DNA of 64,000 bases, from contig SNVD02012234.1 in assembly GCA_013180625.2 (NCBI GenBank), forward strand, positions 588,418-652,417, written 5' to 3'. The translations under genes were made by a program, and so were the position numbers. Source of the stretch: Boswellia sacra. Lineage: Eukaryota; Streptophyta; Magnoliopsida; Sapindales; Burseraceae. Below the pieces are notes generated by a model. That model did no database searches. It was given only the letters and a program-made list of their open reading frames with translations, and was not told where the DNA came from. This document shows, one piece after another, positions 10,772 through 22,500 of the stretch. Every line of letters starts with the position of its first letter. Within the stretch, counting starts at the first letter, position 1.

Positions 10772-13700
10772 TCAATCAACATCATCCATATGATCATCAT
10801 TGTCTTCTTGATTGATGATCACTGTTGTTCCCTCAACTCCTTGCTTAACCCGTTGAACATCTTCCTCACGAAAATAACCCTTTTCATCTAGTTCTCACTG
10901 TGTATATAGCTCAACTTGTGGCATCGTGTTCCCAATAGATGAATTTTTGGAATTAAGATCAAATGTATCTCTTATTGACATTTTAAGAACAACATGCCAA
11001 TCTTTATCTATAGGATCTTGAATATAACAAACTTGCACTGCTAAAATTAAAGGTTCATCATCAACGTTGTTATCTTTGTATAACAGATGATTAAAATTAA
11101 CCATTGTAAAGTCAAACTCATCACACTTCTTTCCAGTCTGATTATCAACCCAATCACACTTAAACAACACGAAAGTCATATCATTGACATATCGAATATG
11201 AATTATATCCGTTAACACTCCAAGAAATGTTACACTGCCTGAAAGAGGATTTTGATCTCTTGCACTAGCATAACTCATGGTATCAACCTTTAAAATAACA
11301 CCAGATTGTTGTATGGTTTTGTGCTTATCGGTCTCCTTGGTGCAAAATTTGAAGCCGTTAACAACATAAGATTTATAGCGACGTGTACCACATTTAGGGC
11401 CATTAGCTAAATTGATAATTTCATTGGACAATGATCCATTTGAGACCTCTTGTAAGGAGTGAACCTATGGAAACAGATATAGTTAGAAACAAAAATCCCT
11501 ATAAGCAAAAATATCAACTAAATTTCTAGCACTTACATGATCACGAAAGCATTCATGGAATTTTTTGTTATGCTCTTTTTGAATTTCATGAATATAAGAA
11601 CGAAGCATTTCATTTTGAAGTTTATTGAGATGCTTTCTGTGATACAAGACATAAGAAGATATTAAAAAGTGATGAAAGTACCTTTACTTAGCTGTATAAG
11701 AAAAAGAACTGATGTAACAAAGGAAAGTTATACTTATCTTACTCTCGATATGGATCAATAGAAGTTGTATTGACTAGCACATATCTATGTGCTTGAACCC
11801 ACGAGACATGATCAAGTTTAAATTGATCTCCTTCACCAGAGGTACCATCTTTATTCTGAGGTCCTCAGTTAAGTTTAGTTTCCACTTTATCGAGATATCT
11901 TGAACAAAAATTTATGCACTCATCCATTAGGTATCCTTTAGCAATAGAAGCCTTAGGATGTGCACGATTACGCACGTATCTATTTAAAGTTAGTAAATAC
12001 CTATAGAACCCATGAAATTTATAAATACTAATTAGTTAATTAAAAATTGATAGAATTTAAAAGACATTAAGATGGTGGTTCATAGTACCTTTCATTTGGA
12101 TACATCCACCGAAATTGGACTAGCCCTACTAACAGTGCCTTTTGAGCAAGATGAATAGGCAAATGCTCCATTACATCAAAGAATGAAGGTGGGAAGGTTT
12201 TCTCAAGATGACACAGTGTAAGCACAACTCGATTTTGAATAGTATTTAAATCTTCCTTAGTGTTCACTTTTGAGCACAATTGCTTAAAAAAGTTTGCCAA
12301 CTCAATCAAAGTGGCAACAACATTTTTGGGTAATGCCCTACGAGCAGCAAGAGGAAGTAGTTGTTGTATCAGTATATGATTGTCATGACTTTTCAAGCCT
12401 GAAATGCTCTGCTCTTTCATGAGAAAACGTCGAGAAATATTTGATACATAACCATCTGATAGCTTGACTCTTTTCAACACACTAAGAAATACGTCTTTAT
12501 TTTCTTTGGTCATTGAGAAGCATGCAGGAAGTAAATATAATTTGTTGGCCCACCGTTCTTGGGGATGCAATGCTTTTCTAATTTTCATATCCTTCAAATC
12601 ACAGCGAGCCTTCAAATTATCTTTTGATTTCCTAGGATCCCCCAACAATGTCTATAGTACATTGTCACAGACATTCTTCTCAATATGCATGACATCAAGA
12701 TTATGTCTAATCAAGTTATGCTCCCAATATGGTAGTTCAAAAAAAAAAATACTTTTCTTCTTCCAGATGTTTGCCTGATTTGTCATCTGGGAATTATTCA
12801 TTCTCCTTTGAAGATCTTCTATCTTATATTCAGTTAGTACATCTTGTACTTGTTGTTTTATATCAATACCAGACAACTGAGATGGAGCAGGTCCTATATC
12901 CGCTCTGCCATTGAAGGAAATCCGATCCTTTCAAAATCTATGAGTAGTAGGTAAGTATCGTTGATGACCCATGTAATAAAATTTCCTATATGAGATAACC
13001 ATTTGGAAACCGTATTTCCTAAACAACAAGGACATGCTTTCTCCCCTTTTGTACTCCAACCAGATAGATTTGTATATGCTGGGACGTCATTGATAGTCCA
13101 CAACAATGCTGCATGTAGCTTGAACATTTGTTTACATGATGCATCATAGGTTAGTACACCTTCACTCCATAATTTTTTCAATTCCTCGATCAATGGTTGC
13201 ATATAGACATCAATTTTATTCCCAGGACCTTTGGGACCATCAATGAGCACAGACAATATGAAAAAACTTTCTTTCATGCACAACCAAGGAGGCAAGTTGT
13301 ATGGCATTAACACAATAGGCCATATACTGTGTGCTATAGACATAGTCTTGAAAAGATTAAATCCATCAGCTGCCAAGCCAAGTCTCACATTACGACAATC
13401 AGTAGCCAAATCTTGATTTTTTTCATCGAAAGTTCTCCAACAAATACTATCAGTCGGATGCCTAAGAACTCCATCTTTAATGTGATCTTCTGCATGCCAT
13501 CACATAAGAGAAGCAGTTTTTGAGGACATGAATAATCTTTTTAACCGAGAAATTAATGGAAAGTACCTAACTTGATTCGTTGCTATTTTCTCCTGCGAAT
13601 TCGATGCATCATTTAACTCATCAAAGTTCTTATAGCGAGACATTTGGCATATACAACATCTATCCAAATTTGCAAACTCGCCTCTAAACAACACACAATT

Positions 13701-14269
13701 GTTAGGATAAGCATCCCAAGTCTTGTATGTAAACCCCAAGTCACTAGTTAACTTTTGTGCTTCATAATATGAAAAAGAAATTTTGACTTGGTCCGAAAAG
13801 GCCTTCTTCAAAAGTTTTAGTAACTTTGTCATCGATTTGTCAGTCCATTCGTGTAATATTTTAAGTTGCAAAAGTTGAACAGTAAATGAAAGTGATGTAA
13901 ATTTTTCACAACCCAGATACAATTATTATTCAGAATCCCCATGGCCTCATGTATCATTCTAACCAAATCATCACCCCCTGTAGATTCACCACCAACCTTA
14001 AAATGTTCGTTACGTTGGTCAGACTCTATAGGTGTATATTGTTCACCATGTAAGGTCCACCTTTTGTACGTTATCAAAAATCTATTACATATTAAATGCT
14101 CCCTCACTGTGTATCTATCCATAAGATATCGATTGTGACATTTCTTACATGGACATAATATTCTAGTGTCTTTCACTAAATTGCAAAAGGCAAAGTTTAG
14201 AAATCCCTCCACCCCAGTGAAATATGCTCGACAGTATCGATTTGGTAAGTCAATCCAACTCTTATCCAT
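10772..14269 (-). pseudogene. CACTA-1 TNP2-type transposase
   Basis: Minus ATG at 14269 starts the Transpos_assoc zinc domain (MDKSWIDLPNRYCRAYFTGV, with CPCKKCHN). Next come the TNP2 core (13409-12894: LGLAADGFNLFKTM; WTINDVPAYTNLSGW; KACPCC), a DUF4218 region (12648-12067: RRALPKNVVATLIELANFF, HLPIHLAQKA) and DUF4216 (11431-10895: VTFLGVLTDIIHIRYVND). The last segment reads ELDEKGYFREEDVQRV and ends at TGA 10774-10772. It is separated from DUF4216 by an in-frame TGA at about 10894. Several frame changes occur, some of which are introns. The intact enzyme would cut the CACTA termini. Confidence 0.88.
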
Positions 14270-16260
14270 GAAAATTTTCCTTAAAAGTAATCAATACAAT
14301 TCATATCAATATATATTTATTCATGCACAAGTGAGTAAATGTAATATGAAACCTAATTGTAAACATTTATCTAAAAGGTTAGTAGTCCTATCCCATTCAA
14401 GAATGAATAAGTTTGGACTATAAACTAATAGTCATGTGTCGCTCCATCTCAATGAAAAATTTGGCAGCATCTCCTTATAGTTCTCCAAGTACATACATAT
14501 ATAGTTGATTGAATATATGTGTCATTTCAAAGTTCAAAAATTAACACAAAACACATAATCATCTATTATGTACTTAGAGAATATGAGGAAATGTAACCAA
14601 ATTTTTAGTTAAGATGGAACAAAACTTACTTACTAATTTATAATAAGAACTTATGCATTCTTAAACTATCCAAGTTCGGACAATTCAAGAATCATTAGCA
14701 GACATACACTCCTCATTGTCATCTATCGATGAAAATGAAAAAAAGATATATGTCGAATAATAATTCTTGAACGGGGTCTAAGCTTATATGCATAAATAAC
14801 AATTGAATATGACAACTATAATTCATGTTAATAAACTTTTCAAAAAACACAAGAAAACATAATATTTATAACAAAGCATAAAAGTTGTTTCAGTATCTTA
14901 TATGAAACAACCGATGTAAACCTTCTTCTTTTCGCTCTAGCAGTTTGTAGTATCCACAATGCTCACCTACAAGGAAACATATTAATTTCAAATAAGGAAA
15001 ATTCCATTAGTTTAGAATTCGTCATGTTGGTTTATAATTTCATTTAGTGGGCTGGTTCTTTTTTTGTTTTTTGGGTTTAGTGGCTGGTTTGCTGAGCATT
15101 TTTGATTCCTGATGTAAGCTGGTTTGGTACTTCTTTTTTTAGTGGGCTTGTTCCCTTTTTTGTTTTCAGGTTAAGTGGGCTGGTTTGCTTCAATTGATTT
15201 TTTGTTTTTTTTAGATTATTCCCTTATACTCATTTTTGTATAAGGGCATGTTTTCTATGTTATTCTCACTTATTCATATACATGGCAATCTTATGTTGAA
15301 ATTAGTTGTACTACTACTGGAAATCATCTTTTAATCAATTTTTAATGAGTTTTAACATCTTTAATAAATTGTCATTCCCGTTATAATTTCGTCTTAGACA
15401 TTTCATTTTCGTTGCTGAATTCTTGAAGAAACAGTAATCTCCATTTCTTCCATTTTCTTCTATTCTAGTTTAATGGTGCACAAACACAACAGGAATAGTC
15501 ATGCTAGTGCTTTTACTTACCAATATTATATAAGAGTTCATTAAAATTGTCTTAATTAATAATCTTCTAAGATAACCTTCTTACTGTCTTTATTATAATT
15601 AAAAAAGATTCAAACTTAATGTTAAGAAACTACTTTACTAAAAATTTTATAAGTATCAAACATGAAACCAACATTGATCTTTAAGTCTAATACATAAAAA
15701 TCTTGATTTATTTCAAAGCTTAAGTTATATATAGATAAGTGTACTCAACGGTAGTGGAGAGTCTAACACAGTTTTAGTGATTAAGCCTAACATGAGGTTA
15801 GCAAAAGTTTACAGTAACAAACACATAATAATAACTTAGAGGGATGAGAATTTGACTAAAACCTCCCTAAAACTGAAAGATAATTGGAGACCATTTCCCC
15901 CAAGACTAGGCGAGTTCTCAGTATATAGAGTGGAGATACAAGCTCACACACTCGCTCTCTTTCTCAACTATTGCTTTTTCTTTTAAGTGAATCCCCAAAA
16001 GTCTATTACAAGCATGATTATAAATCAAACATAAATAGTGATAGTGAAGACTGTAAGATGGTTGAGTGGGAGAAAAATAAAACAATTTGTTTTTGTTTTT
16101 CTTTTTCTTTTCCACTCATAAGTCTTCATTAGTGAGCTCATTATTACACAAAATCTTCTAAACAAAATTAATGCACATTACCTAGCAGTCAAAAGATACC
16201 AAACATATCAAGTCTGTAAAGAGTGAAGTGAGTAGCATCTCGCTCTTCTGTTCTGCAACC
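14270..16260. other. Non-coding part of CACTA-1 between transposase and captured gene
   Basis: No convincing coding region. At 15045-15190 the motif AGTGGGCTGGTT recurs three or four times in a T-rich context. The part nearest 16260 may be captured 5' flank of the pectate lyase gene; this is an inference from its position only. Confidence 0.5.
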
Positions 16261-17290
16261 ATGTTCCACTGGACCTGTATTATCTTAATCTCTCTTTTGA
16301 GCTCATTTTCTCCACTTGTTAAAGCAATGCTCAACCTCACTCTTCCCACTCCACATCCCAGCCCTTAAGAAGTAGTTCAAGAACTTCACCGGTATACAAT
16401 GCTGCATGGTTTCAGCACCCTTGCTTTGATTTTGTCCATGATCATTCCTTGCGGATCTATGTAATGTGTAAAACTCTTTTTTTTTCTCAGCATTGGTGAT
16501 GTGGGTAACTCTGCATTTTAGGCATTACTAATGATTTCCTAAAGAACGTTGTTCTGTGAAGCTTAGTAATGTTCCCTGTCTAGTTCATTTCTACACTCTG
16601 AGTTCTAATAATATCTTTGAGAGACTGTTCTGTATTTTCTTCTCTTGTCAGTTTCTTTTGTCTCTCACCAGTAAGACTGTCCCGCATTTTTGTTTCTTGT
16701 TCCATTTTAGTATTTCTATAATCCGTAACACACTCGCTATTACACTTGTTCAAGTATTGTTTAATCCCTTGCTATGCATTTTTTGTTTTAGTTAGGTGTA
16801 CACATTTTGCTAGCTTTCTATCATTTTTGTCTGTTTGGTGAGTGTTCTATAGTCTTTAATTAGAGTAACAATACACTTAATTATTCCACTTTTTACACTG
16901 CAGGAGAGTAAATGCTTCGGTGTCAAGAAGGGAAGTGCTACAAACTTATGAAAAAGACCAGTCCACATGCTTTACTGGCAACCCAATAAATGATTGCTGG
17001 AAGTGTGACCTTGATTGGGCCAACAACCGCCAACGGCTAGCCAATTGTGCCATAGGTTTTGGCCAGTATGCAATGGGAGGCAAAAATGGTGAATATTACG
17101 TTGTCACTAATTCATCTGATGATGATGTTGTTAATCCCAGACCGGAAACTCTAAGATATGCTGTGATCCAAGATGAACCTCTGTGGATTGTGTTCCCTAG
17201 TAACATGCACATAAAACTCTCTCAGAAACACTTGACGGTCATGGGGCTAACGTGCACATCATTTCACTAGTAAAATGATTCTAATGCAGG
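16261..17290 (+). pseudogene. Captured pectate lyase fragment inside CACTA-1
   Basis: Exon 1 (16261-16391) encodes a secretory signal peptide (MFHWTCIILISLLSSFSP) and reaches the donor GTATAC; a TAA at 16366 breaks it. Exon 2 starts after CTGCAG at 16904 and encodes the N-terminal part of plant pectate lyases: [71 protein letters not shown] frameshift near 17235 precedes the [10 protein letters not shown] segment. The catalytic beta-helix that follows is missing, so only about the first third is present. Normal family members are secreted and cleave pectin. It lies opposite to the transposase genes. Confidence 0.9.
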
Positions 17291-17957
17291 TGTGGATATA
17301 TATTATTCATCCAGCCAGTGGCGATGCAGAAACCCACATGCCCCCCTACACTTATCTAGTCCATCATGAATTAATTATTTATATAAATCTCTTTTATATA
17401 AATCATTTCATAAGTAATCTATTAAGTTATTCTTCTCATGTTTCTTCTGTGATAACCAGACATATAATCCAAATTTCAAAGAATTAATCATGCAATTGCA
17501 GATAAGACTACCAGATAATGAAAACTTTAATTGAGAGGAAACCGAAACAAAAACCGAAACCAAAGCCAAAACCAACTAGAGAATAATGAATTGAGATCGA
17601 GACAGCAGCATACCTGAGATCGAGAGACTGATATTATGAGAGTAAAAGCGATACAGAAGCGATTGAGAAGCAACTGGATTAAGAAATGTAGCAAATTGGC
17701 ACTGTGAAGTGATCGAGAAGCAAGAAGAGGCGAGAAATTGAATTAAGAAAATTTCCCAATCGATCAATCACACACCCAATCGAACAAGCACTCCATACAA
17801 TAAACAAAATCACACACCAATCAACAAAAATTAACCAAAAACCACCCAATGACACACTACACAACACACCATAAGTCGCACACCAATCAAAAAAACCAAA
17901 AAACCTAACTTCTCAAATCAAACCCACACACAACACGGCTTTCCTATCAACAAGGCT
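17291..17957. other. Non-coding CACTA-1 sequence after the pectate lyase piece
   Basis: No coding signal. A run of CACACCAATC-like motifs repeats between 17760 and 17930. This may be degenerate subterminal or captured sequence. Confidence 0.4.
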
Positions 17958-18375
17958 TTGTCACATAAAAGCAATGGCGGATACAATGACAGCTACAGAA
18001 GCGATGGAGATAACAGCAACGACGACAGATAAACACAGCATAGGGGCGATCGATTTTGCGGTAGAGAGAGACGTGGAGGGAGACCAAGGGACAAAAAGGC
18101 TCTGTTACACAGAAGTGATGGCGGATACAATGGCAGCTGCAAGAGCAATGGAGGTAACAGCAGCGACAGCAGATAAAAACAGCATAGGGTAGGTTGATTT
18201 TCCTATAGAGAGAGACGCGAAGGGAGACCGAGAAAAAAGGCTCTGTCACACAGAAGCGATGGTAGATACAATGGCAGCTGCAGGAGCAATGAAGGTAACA
18301 GCAACGACGGTGGATAAAAACAACATGGGGCCAGTCGATTTTGCAGTAGAGAGAGAGGCAGAGGGAGACTGAGAG
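17958..18375. repeat. Tandem repeat, three copies of about 140 bp
   Basis: Three consecutive copies start at about 17958, 18103 and 18246. Each contains GCGGATACAATG, AACAGC, GATAAAAACA and GTAGAGAGAGA blocks and ends in AAAGGCTCTG (the last is degenerate). They lie just inside the right subterminal region of CACTA-1. ORFs predicted here are by-products. Confidence 0.85.
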
Positions 18376-18550
18376 AAAAAAAAATGTGAAATTTGCAATT
18401 AGGTTTAGATGGAAATGTTGGAAAATTTTTAAGACCCTTTATACGGCGGTTTATTAAACCGCCGTAAATGTGTTTCCCCAACTACCTTTTACGACAATTT
18501 TTAAAAACAGCCGCAAAAGGGCGCAGTATATACCTTGCTTTCCTGTAGTG

Positions 18551-20050
18551 TGAGGTAAATAAGGTGGTGTGACCTCATGTATTATTCCATGTTGTGCATA
18601 GAACTCACCAAATGGTGATTCATACTCTCCACCACGATCACTTCTAATCACCTTAATCTTCTTATTAAGTTGATTTTCAACCTCATTCTTACAGAGAATA
18701 AACTTCTCTATTACTTTGTCCTTGCTTTTCAATAAATACATATAACAATATTTTATGCTATCATTGATAAAAGTAATAAAATACATATTGCCACTTCTTG
18801 TTTGAACAAATTTCAAATCACAAAAATCACTGTGAGTTAAATCAAGAGGTACAATATTTTTTTTATAGTTTGAAAAGATGATTTTGTCAATTTTACCTCA
18901 ACACAAGTTTCACACTTATGTTTTAAATCACTTTGTAAAGCAGGAATATGATTTAAGTTAATTAATCTATGCAATATATCATAATTAATATGTCCTAGTC
19001 TACCATGCCATAAAAAGGAAGACTCAATCAAATAAATAGAAGAACTAGCTTTATTGATTTTGGGCTTTACAGTTGTTACGTTAAATTTAAACATACCCTC
19101 ACTCTCATATCCCTTTCCAACATACACACCACCCTTGGTAAGGGTAAATTTATCTGATTCAAAAACCATGCGAAATCCATGCTTATTCAGCAATGAACCA
19201 TATACTAAGTTCTTACGGATTTTTAGCATATACAATACATTATTTAGAGTCAACTCCCTCCCAGAGGTCATCTTTGAATCACTTTGCCTAGACCTTGTAC
19301 CTCAGACGTGGATGAGTTATCCATGACGAGTTTCTCCTCATTCTCAATGGGTTCAAAGGTTGTGAACAGACCTTTGTTAGAACAAACATGCCTTGTGCTC
19401 CAGTTTCAATCCACTATTCCTTTGGGTTGGACCTAACTAGATTGACTTTAGAAACAATTGGGGACATGCTTAGCTCTGATACGTCTTGTGTGATGTTATT
19501 CACCACATTCGATTCATTCTTTTTCCTTCTTCAGAAATCTGTAATCCAAAGCCTTATGACCTATCTTGTCACTGTTGGAGCACTTCCCTTAGAATTTCTG
19601 TTTCTTGGAAATTCCACCTTTAGGCCCTAGCTTGGACCATTTATTCAACTTGCTCTTCTTTGCCTTAGAGCTTTGACATTGCTGTACTACATTAGCCTTT
19701 ACCACTGCAGGAGTTGAGCTTCTCTATTCTGAGCCTCTATTGTCTTCTTCAATACGAAGTTTGACTACTTTAATATGAAGTTTGACTACTTTAATACGAA
19801 GTTTGACTACAAGCTCTTTTATGTTCATCTCATTTCTCTTGTGCTTAGGTAATTCTTGAAATCCTTCCATGCAGGGGGTAGCTTCTCAATCACAGCTATT
19901 GCTTGGAAGGTTTCACTCAGAATCATTCCTTCAGCATATAACTCATAAAGGATCACTTGGATCTCTTGCACTTGACTTATCACAATTTTGGGGTCCCCCA
20001 TCTTATAATTAAGAAAATGGCCCCCCACAAATTTTTTGGACCCAACATCT
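18551..20050 (-). pseudogene. Copia-1 gag end, GAG-pre-integrase and integrase N-terminal part
   Basis: Minus frames show a UBN2-type gag segment (EKLPPAWKDFKNYL, 19825-20028), the GAG-pre-integrase domain with a HGRLGH zinc-binding motif (18837-19271) and the integrase core start (KVIRSDRGGEYES, 18454-18816). The reading frame meets the 7960 side when one TGA copy is ignored, showing CACTA-1 entered this gene. The Gypsy element interrupts gag at 20051. Confidence 0.88.
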
Positions 20051-21316
20051 TGTTATGCAAAAATTCGCAAGTGCACAGAATCGAAACAAGTAATATAATG
20101 TTGAGTGAGTTATCTTTCCCACAAGGATTGGTTATTACTACAAAACTTAATCTAACTATGATTTTATTTGAATAATAAATTTATATAGTGAATTTTAAAA
20201 AATTAACTAAATAACTAGAACCAAATTAAACACTAATCAAGTAAACAATATTTAAACTAAATATAAGACATAAATTAATGGATTAAGCTCCAGGGTATCA
20301 TGTTTCATCTAAGTTATCCACTCTATTATTCAATCCAATTCAATTAATGTTCATCAATCTTGTTGCCAATCAATTTCTCTAAGGTAATTATTATTCTTTC
20401 TCAAGCAATAACAATTATAATAGGGAGAATCATATATTTGTCTTATCTAACAATCTATAATTATCCATTAAGCACAATAAATCATATAGGGTTGCACAAA
20501 TCATAATTATATTTTTATATCATGTGAGTTTATGGTGAATTAATGAAGAACTAATATAAATTAACTTCTCAGACTAATTTATATCTCAAATCATGCAATA
20601 GTTGGTCAGACCATCACAAGCATTAAGGACATGAATAATACACTCAACAAAAATTGAATAAACATCAATATATTGAATTGAATAAATAGAGTATTAAAGT
20701 TGGCTACATCCTAACCCTAGAAAAAGAGATTTAGTTCATAATGTAAAGAAAAACAACACAAGAAAATCACGTAGCATTCATAGAGTACAAAGAAGGAAGA
20801 AAGACTTAGAGAACTTGAAGATTTCTTGAAGATTCACTCTTAAATTGTGCCTCCAAGAGTTGTAGCTTGCTTTTTTGCCTCATAAGCACCTCTAATTACG
20901 CCTCTAATATCTAGAAAAGACCTAAAATATGCCTATTTATATTGTACATGAGAAAGAAGTCAAATCCGGAGTGAAATAGGAATCTTGAAATTTTCCAGAA
21001 TTGCACTTGTGTAAGAGTGTAGATACAGTGGCGCAGGAGCCCCAACTTTCTGGTTTCGGGTGATTTTTTTTGTATTTCATACCGTGGCACCATCTGGCTT
21101 GTGCTGGAGCACCAAATCTCTAATTTGAAGATTCGAAACTTTTCCTCTTTTTGGCTCTTTTTACTCCTATTTTTGCTATGCTTTATTATAAATTGAATTT
21201 ACATCCAAAAATCTGAAATTCACCAAAATAGGACATTATTTTCCTTTTATTTTGCTCAAGAACTAATCAAAAATTAAATTTAAGGTTAATAAATTAGTGA
21301 ATAAAATTTACTAACA
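20051..21316 (-). repeat. Gypsy 3' LTR
   Basis: 1266 bp, nearly collinear with 39500-40775. The adjoining polypurine tract on the minus strand is AAGTTTGAGGGTATT (plus 21317-21331). Confidence 0.92.
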
Positions 21317-22500
21317 AATACCCTCAAACTTAATATTTTGCTAGTCCTCGAGCAAAACTAGTCCTCGAGCAAAACGAAAAACAATCAATAAGAGTAACAA
21401 ATATAGTTAGATCAAAAATTGCTTATGCAAAGTCAAACTTGTACTTAACACTGCGATTGGTCTAAAAAATTGCATCATTTATAACTTAAGAGAGATTTCA
21501 AACTCGCACAACCATCTAGGATTCTCCTCAAAATCAATCAAGTCGATTTCCAATTCCTCGAGTGTGCGTGATGAGTCAATCTCACATCGTTGAGCGCAAT
21601 TCAAATGAGATTATGCAACAAAATGAGTCAAATAAAATATCTATGTGTAGTATGAAAACTAAGACTCCATAAGCTTGCTAGTTATGCTACTCTCCACTAA
21701 TGTAGACCAACTTAACATCAAGGATGAAAAGGACTTTTCTAAGCTTACAATGTATGGCTAGGGTGATAAGGGTATGGAAAAGGGTCAAAATTTTTTTTTT
21801 TCGATTCAATGTACTCATAAAGCACATAAAATCTCTCAAAACTTCATAAACGTTTCCCTTCACCAACCCATATTTTAAATAAAACTCCTTCAAGCTTAAA
21901 CTAACTCTCATTTCCCCTTTTTGTGCTTCTTTGTGTTTGAACACCTATTCATTATTATAGCAAATGCACGTATCACCCTTATATTATCAGCTCTTTTATT
22001 TGATTGCAAGACTCTATCTCTCTCTCTCTCTCTCTCGAACAAGTGAATAGTGTAATGTTGATTCCCTCAAGCTTTCTTTTTAGTTTTTGTAACAAGCTTT
22101 CAGCTAGTAACTCCCAAGCTAATTGGCCTTAGGGTACTAGATGTTAAGACATTCCTAAGAGCTTACTTGATTAAACTAAAAAGGTTACGAAATCTACTTA
22201 TCAGATTATTGTTATTATTCTTTTTATTTTTTTAATAGAGAGAATAATGCAAAAATATGAATGTACAATGAACTGAAACTTCAATCAAACTCATCATGTA
22301 ATTCCAAAACTGTGTATCCAACAATTTACATAGCCATCTTGAGCTGGAAATTTGCCTGAAAAACACTAACACACAGCATGAATGCATATATAAAATTTAA
22401 AATGGAAAAACACACTTGAAAACAAAGAAAACAGTTAAGCAACTAAGGAAAAATATTAAGTCTAACATAGCTTGGGTTGCCTTCTAAGAAGTGCTTTGTT
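21317..22500 (-). other. 3' non-coding region of the Gypsy element
   Basis: Between integrase and 3' LTR no long ORF is seen. It holds a (CT)n run at 22016-22036 and a direct repeat CTAGTCCTCGAGCAAAAC (21341 and 21358). There is no envelope-like ORF. Confidence 0.6.

Larger units (their letters stand above)
7964..18550 (-). mobile_element. CACTA-1: En/Spm-type DNA transposon with captured pectate lyase
   Basis: Begins CACTACAACATGG and ends TTTCCTGTAGTG, the inverted CACTA termini, flanked on both sides by the 3-bp duplication TGA (7961-7963, 18551-18553). Subterminal regions carry many copies of the motif ACCGCCGTAAAA in both orientations (7985-8350 and 18430-18535). It carries the two usual CACTA genes on the minus strand (a TNPA-like gene and a TNP2 transposase) and a host gene fragment on the plus strand. 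In-frame stops in TNP2 suggest it is no longer autonomous. Confidence 0.95.

Noticed and set aside
17974..18249. ORFs on both strands with repeated peptide blocks
   Set aside because: Products of the 140-bp tandem repeat in CACTA-1.
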